Part shown: positions 18,401 to 30,900 of the stretch, in pieces | How positions within the stretch are numbered: the stretch's first letter is position 1 | How the letters are laid out: each line of letters begins with the position of its first letter | Assembly: GCA_021513715.1 (NCBI GenBank) | Contig: CP084167.1 | Coordinates: forward strand, 2,397,174 to 2,461,173 | Direction of reading: 5' to 3' | Length of the DNA stretch: 64,000 nt | From: Candidatus Heimdallarchaeum endolithica | Lineage (GTDB): Archaea > Asgardarchaeota > Heimdallarchaeia > Heimdallarchaeales > Heimdallarchaeaceae | Made by a program: the position numbers and the translations under genes | Notes under the pieces: model-generated | What the model was told of the DNA's origin: nothing | The model's input: the letters and a program-made list of their open reading frames with translations, nothing else | Databases searched by the model: none

Positions 18401-21400
18401 AACATTAAAGAGTTATTGGACTTTCTTACCTACTCTTTTAGAATACTCTACTACGCTTACTTTTGTAGACATTACAGATTCAAGCAATACTTATGATTTT
18501 AACATAATTTGTACAATGAGTGCTGATACAGTTTTGCAGTCAAATTTAGAATACACGAACCTATATTACCTCAGTTTAACTTGTATTTTTGAGCTTCAAT
18601 TAAGTACTATTATTGATAATTTAAAACCTGGAATTTATTCTCTGAAACTCTTAGCAGGAAACATTTTAACAGAGAAGGTCGAGATTGATACAAATAATGA
18701 TGAAACAGTAGACAAAACGTTTCCTCAAAACATTGTGTGCAGTATACAAGTTACTTACTCTGATAACAATCCTCCATCTTTAAGGGAAGATCCAGAATTT
18801 GGTTTAACACAAACCTATGAGTATGACGAGCAAGATATAAAGAGTACATCTTTTAAAATTTTAGCTGCTGATGGTTATTTAGGTCTTCAAACACCCAGAT
18901 TTTATTGGAGAAAAATAGGATCTACAAGTTGGAATGAAGCAACACTCACATATTCAAACGATTTTGGAAATGAAAAAAGATATTATGCTATCCTTTACGA
19001 CCAAGATTTAGGCACGGAGGGTATAGAATACTTTTTCACAATCGAAGATGAAAGTTGGAAAACTATTTTTGGCCGGCTAGAGGATAACAATTGGAACCCA
19101 GGAATGAAATACGGTTTCAAAAACACACCAGACGAGCCTAGTATAAGTGATAGCGACATAAAGCCTTTGCTCTCCTTTCCAATACTGCCGAACGACCAAA
19201 ATCTCAAACTTTCATATGTTGGTTGTTCTCCAAGTTCTAATACTTTGTCTTCTAATGATGGAGTAACGATTACTCTGCAATTTGACAATCTTATAGGCGA
19301 TTTTACTGAAAGTGCACTATTTATAACATCTGACGTTAATAAGAAGTTTGAAACAGATAATACACTATATATTCGAATTAAATATTGGGATCATGATTCA
19401 TACGTCTATCTTCGATCAGAAACTTCGGATATAATAAATTACAACTATATCAATAAACATTCACTACAATTAACAGTAAGATTACATGATAATATATGGA
19501 ATAGTATAAGCGATACAGCAAAAGAATTCAAATATTATATTAACTCTCACTATCATTTCAAATTTGATGAATTTGATTTTAATTATGATTATGAAACAGA
19601 GAAAGGAACAAGTAGCCAATATGGTAACTGGCAGAAAATCACAGTAGTAGATGATGTTGCTCCCAAAATAACGGATGTCTTTATTTATGATTCTAACAAT
19701 GAACATTCTATAGATGAAACATATAAAATCTGTGCTTCAGCAGAAAATTCAAACACAGGTTGGCACGTATATGAAGCATCATCATTTGAACTTCAAGTAT
19801 ATATGAATAAGGAGGGAACAATAAAAACTATAGATCTAGTTGGAAATGATTATTCTGCTTATTATGCAGTATATGAAATTAAATTTAGTGATTATTATTC
19901 TGATCTTAGTTCAGGCGATACTATCTATCTACAAATTATCGCTTGGCATAGTAATAACGATAATATGAAAGGATTTTCAGCGACAACAAGCATATCTTTT
20001 ACTGATACACATCAAACTTCATTAATTAGTTCTTATAGCGTTAATCCTTATGATAGTAATGATAAAAAGGACTTAAGGTATTATTCTCATACAATAAGTT
20101 TATCCTCTACAATAAACTCTAACCATCAATTTATTGTAACTCTGGAAGATCTTGATACAGATAACACAGCATTGAGTTGTACTATAGATGTAACATTTAT
20201 TCCATATACAGTAACGAATTCCTATTATTATAAATATACATATGGTGTCTCTGCTTCCTCCATTGACACTTCTACTGCACATAGAGCTGTATTCACTTTC
20301 GATATTACACCAAGTATGAGAGTAATGAACCATAATCCTGTGGCTACTGGTTCAGGTAGGTGGGCAGGAAATATTAAGATTACAATAGATTATGGTAAAA
20401 ATTTAGAAAATACAAAAGTATGTGGGAAAAATATAATTTATGAAGATTATAACTCTCCTTACTTCTATTCATCTTCTTTAGATTTATCTTCAGGAAACAT
20501 GGGTAGTCAAGTCCGTTTTACTTTAAAATATCGAAAGTGGTCTCCACCCAAATACATGACTACACTAACTAACCACTTAGTGAAAATGCAATATAAGTAT
20601 GGTTCAACATGGGTTGATTTGACATGTACAAGAATGGAAGTTCATTCTGGGGGGTCAACGGGAAGGTCATATTGGTATATTTATTTTGATATGGATGTAA
20701 AATATAGTTACGCTCCAGATAGAACAATGTATTATCGTTATAAGATTGTTTCACAAGACCAATCTAGTACTTATTATTCTTCAAGCAAGTATTTCACTTG
20801 GAAAGATGTTACAAATCCAACAATATCAACAGTTAGTTTCGCAGGCGATGGAGACCCCATGGTCAGTCAACGCATAAATACTAGAGTAAAGGATAATTAT
20901 TATGTAAGCAATGTATATATTCAATACTATTGGAGTGGACACGGTTCCAGTAGTAGTCCCTACTCTACAACTGCATCAAAATATTCTGGAAGTAGAACAG
21001 ATGGATGGTGGAAGGCGTTCATACCAGGTACTACTCCCAATAAAAATGTGTATGTATACTATAGAGTAAAGGCAAAAGATAGTTCTGGAAGAACAACTTA
21101 TAGTTCATGGAAAAGTTACCATTCATATAGTTCTGGACCAATTTTTGGATTACTACTTTCTCATGCAGTTAATCAGCAAGAAGAACGTACATATTCTAAT
21201 GAAACGAATTCTGTTGAAAAAATGTTACCTATTTATTCTTCATATATTTACGATCATAATGGAATTATTTTAACTCTCGGCACAGGAGGAATAATGGCAA
21301 ATGGACAACTTGGTTTATATCTTCACAATAAACAATTCGAGAAATATTTACCTATACATAACTCTAACAATTATTTTACATTGAATGTATTCCTACCTGA

Positions 21401-21935
21401 GATAAACACTAATACTACTTTCTTTGCAGATATTGTTTTATGGAGTGTGTGGGGAAGAACTTATTATCTTTCAAATTTATGGGAAGAATATTCGGAAACT
21501 AAAATAGATTTGGAAGTTAATATCAAAGAACCTACTATACATACCAATATTGAAGGAGAAAAATTATTAATAGAAATAGAATCGGAAAGGGAAATATATC
21601 TAACAAAATTACATTATCGATACTTAAATTCTACATCTTGGCAAACAATTTCTTACTACGGGATTATTGAAATACAACAAGATTTTGGTTATATTGATAA
21701 ACCTGTTGAAATTTCCATTGAAACATGGAATGAAGGATTAACAAATAATTATGCAAAGATAGAACAGTTAATAATATCACCTTCTGTTAACGAAGAAAAA
21801 CAAGTAGTTAATTATGTTCTACCTGTTGTTTTTGTTAGTTTGGGAATAGGTTCTATTCTAGGGGGAGTATATATTGTTCGTATAAGGGATAAAAGAGGTT
21901 TGTTAAAATTACTTAAAGGAGTGAAAAGAGAATGA
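12423..21935 (+). CDS. Giant surface protein of tandem Ig-like modules (3170 aa)
   Basis: Starts with a signal peptide (about 1-32) and ends with a membrane span (about 3131-3152) and a basic tail, so nearly all of it is outside the cell. The body is a chain of about 100-110-residue beta modules. Module borders carry a D-x-x-x/x-P-P-type linker (DGNLP, DGVHP, DNVKP, DGIPP, DKTPP, DTTSP, DLEAP, DNTPP and others), at least 19 of them. The first 13 or so are spaced about 280-335 bases apart; spacing widens after 16.6 kb. N-x-S/T sequons are very frequent, suggesting heavy N-glycosylation. Such chains occur in adhesins and S-layer-like proteins; the exact Ig subfamily cannot be named by eye. Its Shine-Dalgarno (GGAGG) overlaps the end of the subtilase gene, and its stop overlaps the next start (ATGA). 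Confidence 0.88.
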   Translation: MFNKKYSLVKYFSLIFLTLIFVQSLSNSALIKVQGDTNNTIQIKNLFRSHENVLGGIEFSVYCQVETNGSNIVKEVLLRYTEDGENHTTRMYSNFYSYYVGVVPGQEINSSITYWVEAKDNENNTAKSIIVGPLTVFDGNLPLIGDIIQNPVVPTNLDTINITTWVTDNVGVKDVKIEYWINNQVTSNIILMNNDGGAKYVGSLPTCEIGTKIVYRIVAVDTSPLQNTKYSENRTVYITDGVHPYIVFYESDPNEPNASQEFYLIAEAWDSTGIDKVNVEVTYSYNSIPIIYEMENIPDTNLYQKKIVGQPENTNITFFFTAIDSSSEHLNSSTPTYSIVIHDNVKPIITNVVHEIPTYLPNYYIEINATITDVSEIGRATIFYTYDNGENITLRGSNMVRYANTSVFHAGIETQTAGTVCTYWIDVEDIHQNRQVTENYSLTFIDGIPPKIDNVNISPINSTTILDNTTVQVNCSVTDENNVTVKLEVKIVDYYGFEIETKTFDMIEKEENIFEYNITATNATNTVYWTIIATDDSLTNNTACYSSHYVVVDQGLPQILLCDTEPNDNSDTQSIYLKLVDDGKIKNIRVRPGISDGLFTTWYNPTYYAPELSDSYWEGTITTHLNLYGLTNYYFKIEVTVYDVWDNSFTDTYIFLIEDKTPPQINIVDYPETLNENEDFNITLQIVDNSSYTAWLLYQVNYGEEYIAPIIDTNGNLTGTISSSSYDFSQILLIYICAEDEKGNKIQIENPLTYVITDGNPPYISNDTTLFSYDNVKIAYNSTLTVRAIVNDPSGIDYVKLHYRYADGNEGEIDMNIDFYNQYNYSVEFNIDTLNYRNTNVELWLIARDNSGWVVNSYESKVLVLFRDIFSPSGKILDSLEYIELKNENISVTAQFKDDTYININSIKMEVKYFSLSLQNISLSRVISSTGENDYITEFEIDPNLLVPYVDQNISLRVIVEDSQGNIFFSQPLILLVKDTTSPCIDADSWIYSPLNPNVENKVYLPSVFDVSGINDTFTLVYLNSSESETEQLNTLYDSNLSRWYVLVPSFRALTLITLNATFSDIHGNINGVLLTETITDLEAPVIYSLITSPEPSDNKPVEFSANVSDDGEIYLVELIVEQNGMNISYFMSYNSSLYETDINLDKGSYNIWLKAVDMCNKVSYYSSTLTVIDKTPPSLISVNSYPYGFQPIDKNDFYFIVEGTDNEGLSQIIVEYTINSSSYRQIQSVANNSAIFMINDTEILPYDTILLTNITILDNAVSPNCLIKTTNLPQWIVGDNTPPEIYSHTDHNFDGSSTSDFYLTVYITENDVRNHTNIDSTIYYKYYNDSSWMNQSLYYGGEIIEEQCYYEVMLSPPWKAGTYEYYITVSLNGMTTLYYNETTPLTFAIEDFTSPIIKSDSLVHTSQDELQPINSSSDEDINDFVISFIVVEHETGIDLTIGDTNTGINVLLSLDSGSSWTKYGEVTNAQFLGNGEYQITYTISADDLRTFIHHETILYKIKLKDSANNEKIYTSFEGDTFSFNIKDLYPPQIQWILITKESNPSPNYWAYDLENLPEGYYLVDTTSTLNYSITGISPLLDEGDFGYSDIIKIGLKIKDHTAFNNPPDIRTYFNYGTENININKTIYGNSEFLFWVEFDLANIVGSNNFKSHKDTTETPFRLQLNYYFILTDSYSNELTSQNYSIYLYDTYAPKLTNGYNRPYFTDLNDNVREDEGKCVLPNEYNKLMFSFEEVSLVTQNDITIQFYDTKGEIFYYEVNNNEINLDNNGFQYSVSITMDYNTFLSFPDVRFCIKIVISPNDGLILEKYYLLDIEALNVYYVKMVANYNEINWAVDGGTAIAHAETGDIYPGQPLNEVTITLGNLMYETHIEVYAHYEMTDKFNPTTSDIVSVSQLLKSFIQTPSSDLKLTKIINSWDANPEYAGNIYLFLKLYYTWDIPSNAISSSDITEGKCYIYIHHNKAVEEVDFASSPVSHDEITDEDYNSGSFQVKLTLKSYWTFLPTLLEYSTTLTFVDITDSSNTYDFNIICTMSADTVLQSNLEYTNLYYLSLTCIFELQLSTIIDNLKPGIYSLKLLAGNILTEKVEIDTNNDETVDKTFPQNIVCSIQVTYSDNNPPSLREDPEFGLTQTYEYDEQDIKSTSFKILAADGYLGLQTPRFYWRKIGSTSWNEATLTYSNDFGNEKRYYAILYDQDLGTEGIEYFFTIEDESWKTIFGRLEDNNWNPGMKYGFKNTPDEPSISDSDIKPLLSFPILPNDQNLKLSYVGCSPSSNTLSSNDGVTITLQFDNLIGDFTESALFITSDVNKKFETDNTLYIRIKYWDHDSYVYLRSETSDIINYNYINKHSLQLTVRLHDNIWNSISDTAKEFKYYINSHYHFKFDEFDFNYDYETEKGTSSQYGNWQKITVVDDVAPKITDVFIYDSNNEHSIDETYKICASAENSNTGWHVYEASSFELQVYMNKEGTIKTIDLVGNDYSAYYAVYEIKFSDYYSDLSSGDTIYLQIIAWHSNNDNMKGFSATTSISFTDTHQTSLISSYSVNPYDSNDKKDLRYYSHTISLSSTINSNHQFIVTLEDLDTDNTALSCTIDVTFIPYTVTNSYYYKYTYGVSASSIDTSTAHRAVFTFDITPSMRVMNHNPVATGSGRWAGNIKITIDYGKNLENTKVCGKNIIYEDYNSPYFYSSSLDLSSGNMGSQVRFTLKYRKWSPPKYMTTLTNHLVKMQYKYGSTWVDLTCTRMEVHSGGSTGRSYWYIYFDMDVKYSYAPDRTMYYRYKIVSQDQSSTYYSSSKYFTWKDVTNPTISTVSFAGDGDPMVSQRINTRVKDNYYVSNVYIQYYWSGHGSSSSPYSTTASKYSGSRTDGWWKAFIPGTTPNKNVYVYYRVKAKDSSGRTTYSSWKSYHSYSSGPIFGLLLSHAVNQQEERTYSNETNSVEKMLPIYSSYIYDHNGIILTLGTGGIMANGQLGLYLHNKQFEKYLPIHNSNNYFTLNVFLPEINTNTTFFADIVLWSVWGRTYYLSNLWEEYSETKIDLEVNIKEPTIHTNIEGEKLLIEIESEREIYLTKLHYRYLNSTSWQTISYYGIIEIQQDFGYIDKPVEISIETWNEGLTNNYAKIEQLIISPSVNEEKQVVNYVLPVVFVSLGIGSILGGVYIVRIRDKRGLLKLLKGVKRE

Positions 21936-24900
21936 AAAAAATAATCACAAATAAAAAAATTAAAAGCCTTAAAGTAAGTTTTTTGACAATAATAATAATT
22001 ATTGGTGTAACCTTTGGTGATATTACTCACGTAATAAGTGACTACTCCTATCACCCAACAAATGAGTTTTATTTTTTCCATGACAGATATTTTTCTGTTA
22101 ACAACACATTTGGCTGGAAGGGAGATTATGATATAAAGAGTAAAAGTTTATCCATTTTGGATGATCACAGTATAAAGAAAAGCGTCGATATTTCAACATG
22201 GAATGGATACTCTCCACTTCTATTAACAGTTAGAACGAACACAGAATCTTCTGACGCTATTGATCAACTGCTAATTTATGATAGTAACACGTCAAGTATC
22301 ATAATGGAAAAAAATAATATTAACGTTTTACGTTCTGTAAGAATAGATTACTACATATTTCCTTCAACAGAATATATTACTATTAAAATCAAAGATTCAG
22401 ATTCAAATGTTTATGATTGTAATATAAAAGAAGTAGCTCTTTTCACTCCTCAATACCATCAAATAGATTTGTTATCAAATACTTATGCAGTTCCTGAGGA
22501 AGACTATCCTTTAGCTCGTTGGTATGAAACTGAATACGGATATGTTACTGATCAATATTTAGAACATAATGCACGAGTGGTTAAAACAAATGAAGTAGAG
22601 TATGGATTTTCTGAACTTTCATTTTACTTTGAAGTTCCTTCAGTTTATATGCCTACATTAAATTATATGTTTTCTAGCGCTAAAGAAACAGAACAAACTA
22701 TTTATCAAATTGATATTTCTGTTTTAGATTTTGATGCTAGAACAAGCTATTATACTTTGAAAAGCGAAAAAGAGATTTACGATAGTTACCCTACTATCAA
22801 TGCTGTTGACCTCTCTTCTTATGCAGGACACTATATAAATCTGAAAGTCAAAATTACATGGTCTAATAATATTGAATTATCAAAATTAGGACTGATTATT
22901 AACTATCTTTTTATTGATGGAATAGTTAATGAAGACTACTATACTCCAGGAGATACAATTGCTGCTGAAGAATATTCTAAGTCACTGTACAAGTCTAAAG
23001 TCAAAGAAATTGACGATTTCACTTTTATAGAGGGAGAAGGGTATGTAAGCTACTCTAACCCATTGCTTATGATCGATAACAATGTGGAAGGAGGTTATCT
23101 ATCATATCAAATTCAAAATAGTGTAAGTGTATATGAAGATGATTTTTATGATATTGATTTAGACGGTTGGTACTATAACACTAATTATACTAGTAATGTA
23201 GATTCTTCTTTGTATACCGACACTTTAACAAATGAAACGAAAACTACAGTCCATTACGACCAAAATTTCAATGATTCTTATATTATTGATACATCTTTTA
23301 CTATTCTTGGAACGAGTGAGAGTAGACAATCAACTTTTACTATTTTGTTTAACTATGATAACAATACACATTCTGGTTATGGACTAAGATTCGGTTATGG
23401 GGACGAAGAAAAAGGCTATATTAGTTTAATAAGGATAATCAACAATTTAGAGACTGAATTATATTTCAGAAATGAAGAAATTCTTAAAGATGTTTCTTAT
23501 TCCATATCTATTATCTATTCTAAAAATGGTACAACAGTTGAAATATCTAATTCAGAGACTATTAATGTATATGACAGTGCCTTTAACAATGGATTTTTAG
23601 GTTTCGCTTTTGATACAATTAAGGCACAGATAACAAGTGTTTCTGTACAGATGAGAGATGAGTATGCGATTGATAGGTTACATTTTAGAGCTATGAACAC
23701 AGGAACAGAAAATGTTGATGTTAATTTCTATGTTGATCAAATCGATGGTAATGGTCTTTCTAGACAATTACTAGCAAAAATAGTTTTGGAGAAAGGGAAG
23801 GGACTAAAACAGTATACTTGCCCTATCAATCCTGAATTAATAGGTTTTCGAGTCATTTTAAGTGTTGAAATCGTCACTCCTTTTATATTTCCAATATATC
23901 TAGATACAATACAATTCTCAGGTGCTACGCCTTTTGGTTATACAAGATATGCATGGGATTATTATAGAAAAGGATCAAAAGCTTATGTCGACCATGATAA
24001 ACTCTACTATGACGGAAATGAGCCTTCTGCATATGAAACACCTTTTGACTTTACAGATTCGACAGACGAAATTTTCTATCCTAAGTTTGGAATGAATACT
24101 CCTTGGCAAAAAATTTATGATTATGAAGACTCTTCTAATTTATTTACTTCTTTTGATAAATTCGGAGACTGGAAAGGAATAATTGATGTTACAAAGAGCA
24201 TTCATTTCTCTTTAACAAATAATACAAATAGTATGTATGGAGTAAAATCTTTAGCTCCCTTCCAAATTTCGGGAGATTTTGATATCCATCTCACATTTTC
24301 TTCTACTAGCTCTTTTTCTTTTTATGATGTTTTACAAGTCGGATTGAAAAACAATGAAGGAGATACATTTCTAGCAGTTGGAAGAAAAGGAGATATTTAC
24401 TACTTGTTGATTGATGGACAAGAGAGAAAAGTTGTTAGCCTAACTCAAAGTTTAACGGACTTTGTTTTTCATTTGCAATGGAACAATGGGACACTTACTT
24501 TTGAATTCGGAGAGAAAGAGATATTTTCACTGTTTTTAGATGAACCTGCATTATACCAATCCATATCCAATATAGAACTTGTAATCGCATCTCAAGACTT
24601 TTTTGATACAACTTTGAAAAGTGTCTCTGCTGCGTATAAAAATGGTTATACAACATTACGTCATCGAATATTTGAAGAAAAATTTACAGATAAGAGTTTT
24701 AGTCAATGGGAAGTAGAGAATAGTTCTACTGATTACGCGAGAATTGTTAACAGTCAACTTTATTCTTATTTTGGAAATAGCTCTGATTGGCATGGAGTGA
24801 CTCTTTCCCACAAACAATCATTAGGATTGAATTTTATCTTAGAATATGGTTTTGACGTTTTGCAATCTGATAAAGAATCAAAAGGGAAACAAAAACTCTC

Positions 24901-27900
24901 TTTAATGTCTAATGAAACAGAGGTATTATCTGTTATTTTAGAAGATATTCAGTCAAATGATGAAACACCAGTTATGAAGATAAATCTTTACGGAACACTC
25001 ATAGATTCTTACATTTTGCCATCTATTTGTATTAATCATGCATTAAGAATTAAAAAGGAAGGATTAAACGTTCAAATAAGTTATTATGATACTTTATCGT
25101 GGAAAGATTATCTTTCTTTTCAAATTAATCCAAATGAATTGAATATTGATGAATTAGTTTTATCTCAAGAGAAATATGAAAATTTACCTTATTCTGATTT
25201 CTATATTAATTATCTAAGTGTGGATAGATATTATTACAATATGGGATATGAAACAAACGCTGTTCATTCTGTCCTTAATGAGGAATTTTATTCTACAATA
25301 ACAACTGATTCTAACTGGATAATTGATTATACTAATTGCAATGAAAGTGATATAGATTTTGTAAATGATGAAGATATTCTTTATCTTACTCCGAATAATC
25401 CTAATATTGCAACAGGAACAATTAATTTTACTCGAATATTAAGCAACGTTACAGATATTGAGTTTACTCTAGATCTAATGTATAGCTTAATTGCTATATA
25501 CAAAACTGGTGAATTTATTATTAATATAAATGGAGGAGATTTATCTCTTTGGTTAAAGTTTAATGGAGAAAATATTACTCTAACCTTATCTTCTCAAATC
25601 GAGTCTCAATCAACCACTATTAACAAAAACTTTTTTGATCATAATACATTGCGTTTAATAAGTTCAAGTTCAGGACTTACTCTTTATTCTGATTTTATCA
25701 AACTCGGTAAACTTCAACCTTTACTTTCTATTGATTCTTATGCAGTGTCTTTACGTTCTGTAAGTCTAATTATTCAGACAAATTTCAATTCTAACCCTAT
25801 TTCTTTTGGATTAGGTCGCCTAGCAATTTCTGATTCAGATATTACAGTATATCAGTCTCCATGGTCTGATGGTTATACTATTATTAACGATTATTTCTCT
25901 GAGTTAAATTGGGCTACAAGAGGTTATAACTATTATACACAACCCTTTACAATAACTGATGGTTCTCAACTTCAAACAAAGTTTACTACCGAAAGAAATG
26001 ATTGGTATGGAAATACTTATTCAAAGGATTATACATTTGAAATGGATTTCTTCATGGATGTAAGATTTTCTTTTATTCTTAATGGGGATAATGGATATCA
26101 ATCTTTTATTTTAGAGAATAAAATTAAATATCAAAATCTCATTGAAGTTAGATTTATAAGCGAAAATGAGAGCATTTGTATTCAACTTTTAATACAAAAT
26201 GTTGTTGTAGATTCAATAATTTATGAACATAGTATTATAGGTGGAATCTTACGTATTCAAAGAATAGGTGATAGAGTAGATGTCTACGGTGATTGGATTT
26301 CAAACCAACACTCATTTGAAAAAATGTTCTCTTATACTAATAATCTTAAGGACATATACATTGATCGTATCAAAATTAGGCAACTATCAAAGACTTCTTC
26401 TGCACATACCATGTGCATAGATGGATTATACCTTAATACCCGTACTCTACCTGTACCAAATCCTTATACTCCTGCAATAGGTGAATTTGTTCCACTAACA
26501 TATTCTACCACTTTTCAATCAATAGATGATTATACTTCTTATGTTTATGGAAATGTAAATTCTGAAAACGTTCCTTTCACACATACTAATGGCTTACAAA
26601 CACTTTTTGATTTTGATTCTTTTTCTAATGAATTTCGAGGACGAACATTTTACAAAGACATTGTTTGTGTGGATGATTTTATCTTCACTTTTGATATTTC
26701 AGTAAACATTAGTTATAATAAAGTAGGACTTTTGAATATTGAATTTTTAGACAATTCTTACCAAACTGTATTTCTTATTCAAGTTATAACCAATGACACT
26801 CTAAAAATTAATCTCTATTTACGTTCTTCTCTTATTTATACTTACGAAGATGAAATATCTTCTCTTCTAACTAACTCTTTCCGCCTTGCTAGAGCAGGAA
26901 CAAAAATTCTTTTTGGTGTCTTTCGAGGAGATTATTATGTTCCTCTTGGTTCTCCTCTTGAAAGTTCTGTATCTCTTCTCTCCTCTTTCAACAGCGATTT
27001 ATTCGGTATGAAAATCACTCAAGCAGCTTTATTTAATAACGTTACTTCTCCTAACTCTATTGTTCTTAATAGAATAGAAATTAACACTGCAAGTAGTGAT
27101 GAAAGCAATTTAATATATAGAGAATCAATTAACGATCCTAACTTTATAGCTAGTTACGATATGTGGATAAGAAATGAAACAAAATTAAGCATTTCTGCCT
27201 TTTCTAATTATTATACAGGAGAAAATATAACTGAAAGATTGCAACTATCGATATATCTGTTGCCAATAGGTATGCCATTTAGTATCGACCCTGAAAACTA
27301 TGTGGGAAGTATAATATTCTTAGATAATGATATTGATACTTACACTCACTCTTTGATGATAATAGGATATACGGGATTATTTGAAGTTATAGTATGTATA
27401 GATCGTATGATACCAATTAGTCTATTTACTTTAGAAACAAGTGCACCTTCTTCTTATGCTGAAGCAGAAAAGGATTATGAATATCAGTCTGATATTTTTG
27501 GTTGGGAAGAAGAATTTGAAGGATATACTAATCCTACAGGTTGGGACGAATCAGTTTGGACAAAAGAGATTTTTATTTCTCAAGAAACTATGACTAAAGA
27601 TTTATGGACATGTTATAATACCCAGATTCAATTCACTTCCAGTTCCTTAATCATAAAACATATTTCACAATATAAGGGAACTGTGACAATTAACATTCCT
27701 CCCGTAAATGTGTCTCTCTATCCTTTTCTCTCTTTTGATATTATGACAACGGAGAGGTTCGCTTCAGAATCAATTAGCTTAGTAATTGGTAATAAGTCCA
27801 TAGATATCACTCCAACTATAGACACAACTTTAGGTTTTACAACAGTAAGAAAGAATCTTTATGAGTTAATTTATCCTAATGTAAATGAAACTGTAGGTCA

Positions 27901-30900
27901 AATTACTTTTGCTATCTATAATCCTTGTACGATAACTATACGAAATCTACAAATCTATAAAATCTATGATTATGATTATGTTCACTATTCTAATGGAGAG
28001 AATAACTCTACAGCTGACAGTGTAGCAGATATAGGTTTTCACGTTGGGACTAACACTCTTATAGCCTTTTTACTCGGCAGATATTGTAGTCAGTCACGAG
28101 CAGAGCAAGAGTTAGATATTGTAAATAATATAAAAGCAATGTATGATGTTCCTGTTGTATCTTTCTACTCTGATGATATAAATTTCATCTATTGGTTTAA
28201 TGATAGTATAAATTTGAATAAAAGAGTTCTTTTAATAGTTTTTGATGAAATTCCTACAAAACTTTTAGATACATATTATTACTATGATGATTTTGGCAGA
28301 CCTTTTGAAACTTCTTTATTAGAAGATTTTCAGCGCAATGGCAATTACCTTTTATGGATAGGTAGTGCTCCATTTTCTAAAGGAGTCAATCCTGAGGGTA
28401 ATTTAATTGATTTAGATTATGAAGATTATAAGCAATTTAGCGGACAAATAGTGGAAACAGACATTGATCTTCAAGTTAACATTAGTGATTTTGGAGAAGA
28501 ATTAGGTATATCACCCTACTCTACAAGCTGGTTTGTTAATGTTTCTTCTATGCCTTCCTCTTTAGGTGAGTGGATAGGTGGATATGTCAACATCACGGGA
28601 TTAATTTATAATTCTTCAGAACATGGTAATGACATTCTTCTACATCCTTACAATTATTATTTCCATATGTTATCTTCCTTCCTAGGACATAATTATGGTT
28701 TTCTAGGTGTAACTGATACCTCTATTCTTGTAAGATTGCTAGATATCGTTTTTATTCCTCCAACACAATATGATAAGATCTTTGGAAACTTGATATTAAA
28801 AGGACCTATATTTTTAGAAAAACGTTGGTCATTTGAAGATCAATTCCAATTTTTATATGTAGGAACAACTGACCTCGTTAATGTAATAATTGATAATAAA
28901 AGTTTAACTTACGCTTTTCCTGATATTTTAGAATTGGAAGAATATAGTATCTCTAGTGTTGATGGTTTTTCTTTGGTTACAAATAGCTCGAATATAGTTT
29001 CCATAGATTCGATTACTTTTATCAATCAAGGAGCTTCGACCACTCCTTCTGTTTTTAATTTTGACGAGCCTAACTCTTTAGATTTTAAACAGAACTTTGT
29101 CCCAATAAGTGGAGGATTTGATTATGATAATGGTGATGAAAACTATGTCTTAAAATGGAGAAATAATCTTAGTCAACCTTATTCTGCTGCTCTTCTTGAC
29201 ACACAAAGTTATGGAGATAGTGTGATACAATTTGAAATGGGTGTTTATCCTACTGGAGATGAAACTCATATAGGAGGAATAATGCTTAATATTCCTGTTA
29301 TAAATTCTTCTTCTCTCTTCTTTGATTCACTTTTCATTGGTTTTAAGATGGTTGGTGGTGGAGATCTAACTTTTCCCTTATCACTCTTTGTTGCCCGATA
29401 TTATTCTCCTACTTCATATACTGTGCTATATGAAAAAGAAATAACAAAATTAGGTAACTCTTTTGGAGGAAATAATGATATTCTTGCTCCTCTGAAACTT
29501 ACAATTATTAAGACAGTTACTTCTACAGGGTTGAAACTTTCAATTTATTCTAAAGTCTATCGGGTTTATCCTTACTATGGTGCAGATGAACTACTAGAAA
29601 TACAAATTGAGAATGATGGAATTTATAACTGTAAAACTGCTTGGTTTGGTCAAGATTATTCTTTTGATTACGATATGAGAGGAACAGGAAAAATAGGAAT
29701 CTTTACAACTTCTACCTCTTTTACTTTTCATCACCTCTCTGTTTACACTACTATTGCAAATACTTGTGGTGATTATGTAAATCTTGCATCGGGGACAAGT
29801 CATATCTCATCTGATGGATTATGGTTAGAAGGAATAATGGAAACAGCATTCCAAGAAAATGTTGATACAAACTATATTTTCTCTATTTTTGATCCATCAC
29901 AAAGTGTTGCTTCATTCGATAAGAAAAAATATGTTGAAGTATCTATCGTTAACACTCTCGGTCAAAAAAGAAGCATAGTGTTTAGCCTTGGAGGTTGGGG
30001 GACTTATGTAGATAACGAGTCTATTGTAGGACAACCTTTGTATAGTTATAGAACTGTTGATCCCTTTTATTCAATTAGTTCAAAAGAATATGATGGAACG
30101 TATATGGTTATTGTAACGGTGGATAAAGGAGAAATTGTTTTCAAAGTATGGGAAAGAGACTCTCTCTCAACTGTTTATACTAAAGAGTTTGTAGGATTTG
30201 AAGCCATTAACTCTGAAGCAGAAATAAAGCTACGTATTTCTACCATTAATACCGTTGCATATATTGATTACATTGCTAACGGCAAAATGCAAGCTTCTGA
30301 CCTTTCTTTTGCTTATGGTAGAGGATTGTTAGGTGCAGGAGAAGTATCATACTGGTTAAAGGGAGACACACGTTACTCTCTAGTTTTAGACAATTCTCTT
30401 ATTACTTCTAGTTATAGAGTTTCTAATGAGTCTTTGAACACTCTCTATTCTACATTTTTGTTAAATGAGACTTCAAATTTAGGATATGTTAGTAAATACA
30501 ACTCCAATACGGTTTATAATATCTCAATTATAGAAAACACACTTTATTTCAATAACAATAACATGAATTTTACATTTGTCAATGAACATTGGTATGACCT
30601 TTCTTATTCCTTTAACTTGACTTATCAAATTTTATCAATTACTGATACAAGTAAGAATGAAGCTTGTCCTGTTGAATGGGAATTCTATGTTAATACTTCT
30701 ATTGTAGATGGAACTGAATATAGTATTGATATTTTTTCTTTTGATGGAATTGTATTAATAGATAAATTGTCTTTACCTTCTCTTTCTTCCAACTTTTATG
30801 ACAAAGATTTAGGAGAATGGACTTATGACACTAATTATAACGTTCCTTCCTTCTCTAACATTTACTCTAACACTTCTAGCTATCTACAATTAATGATTTA

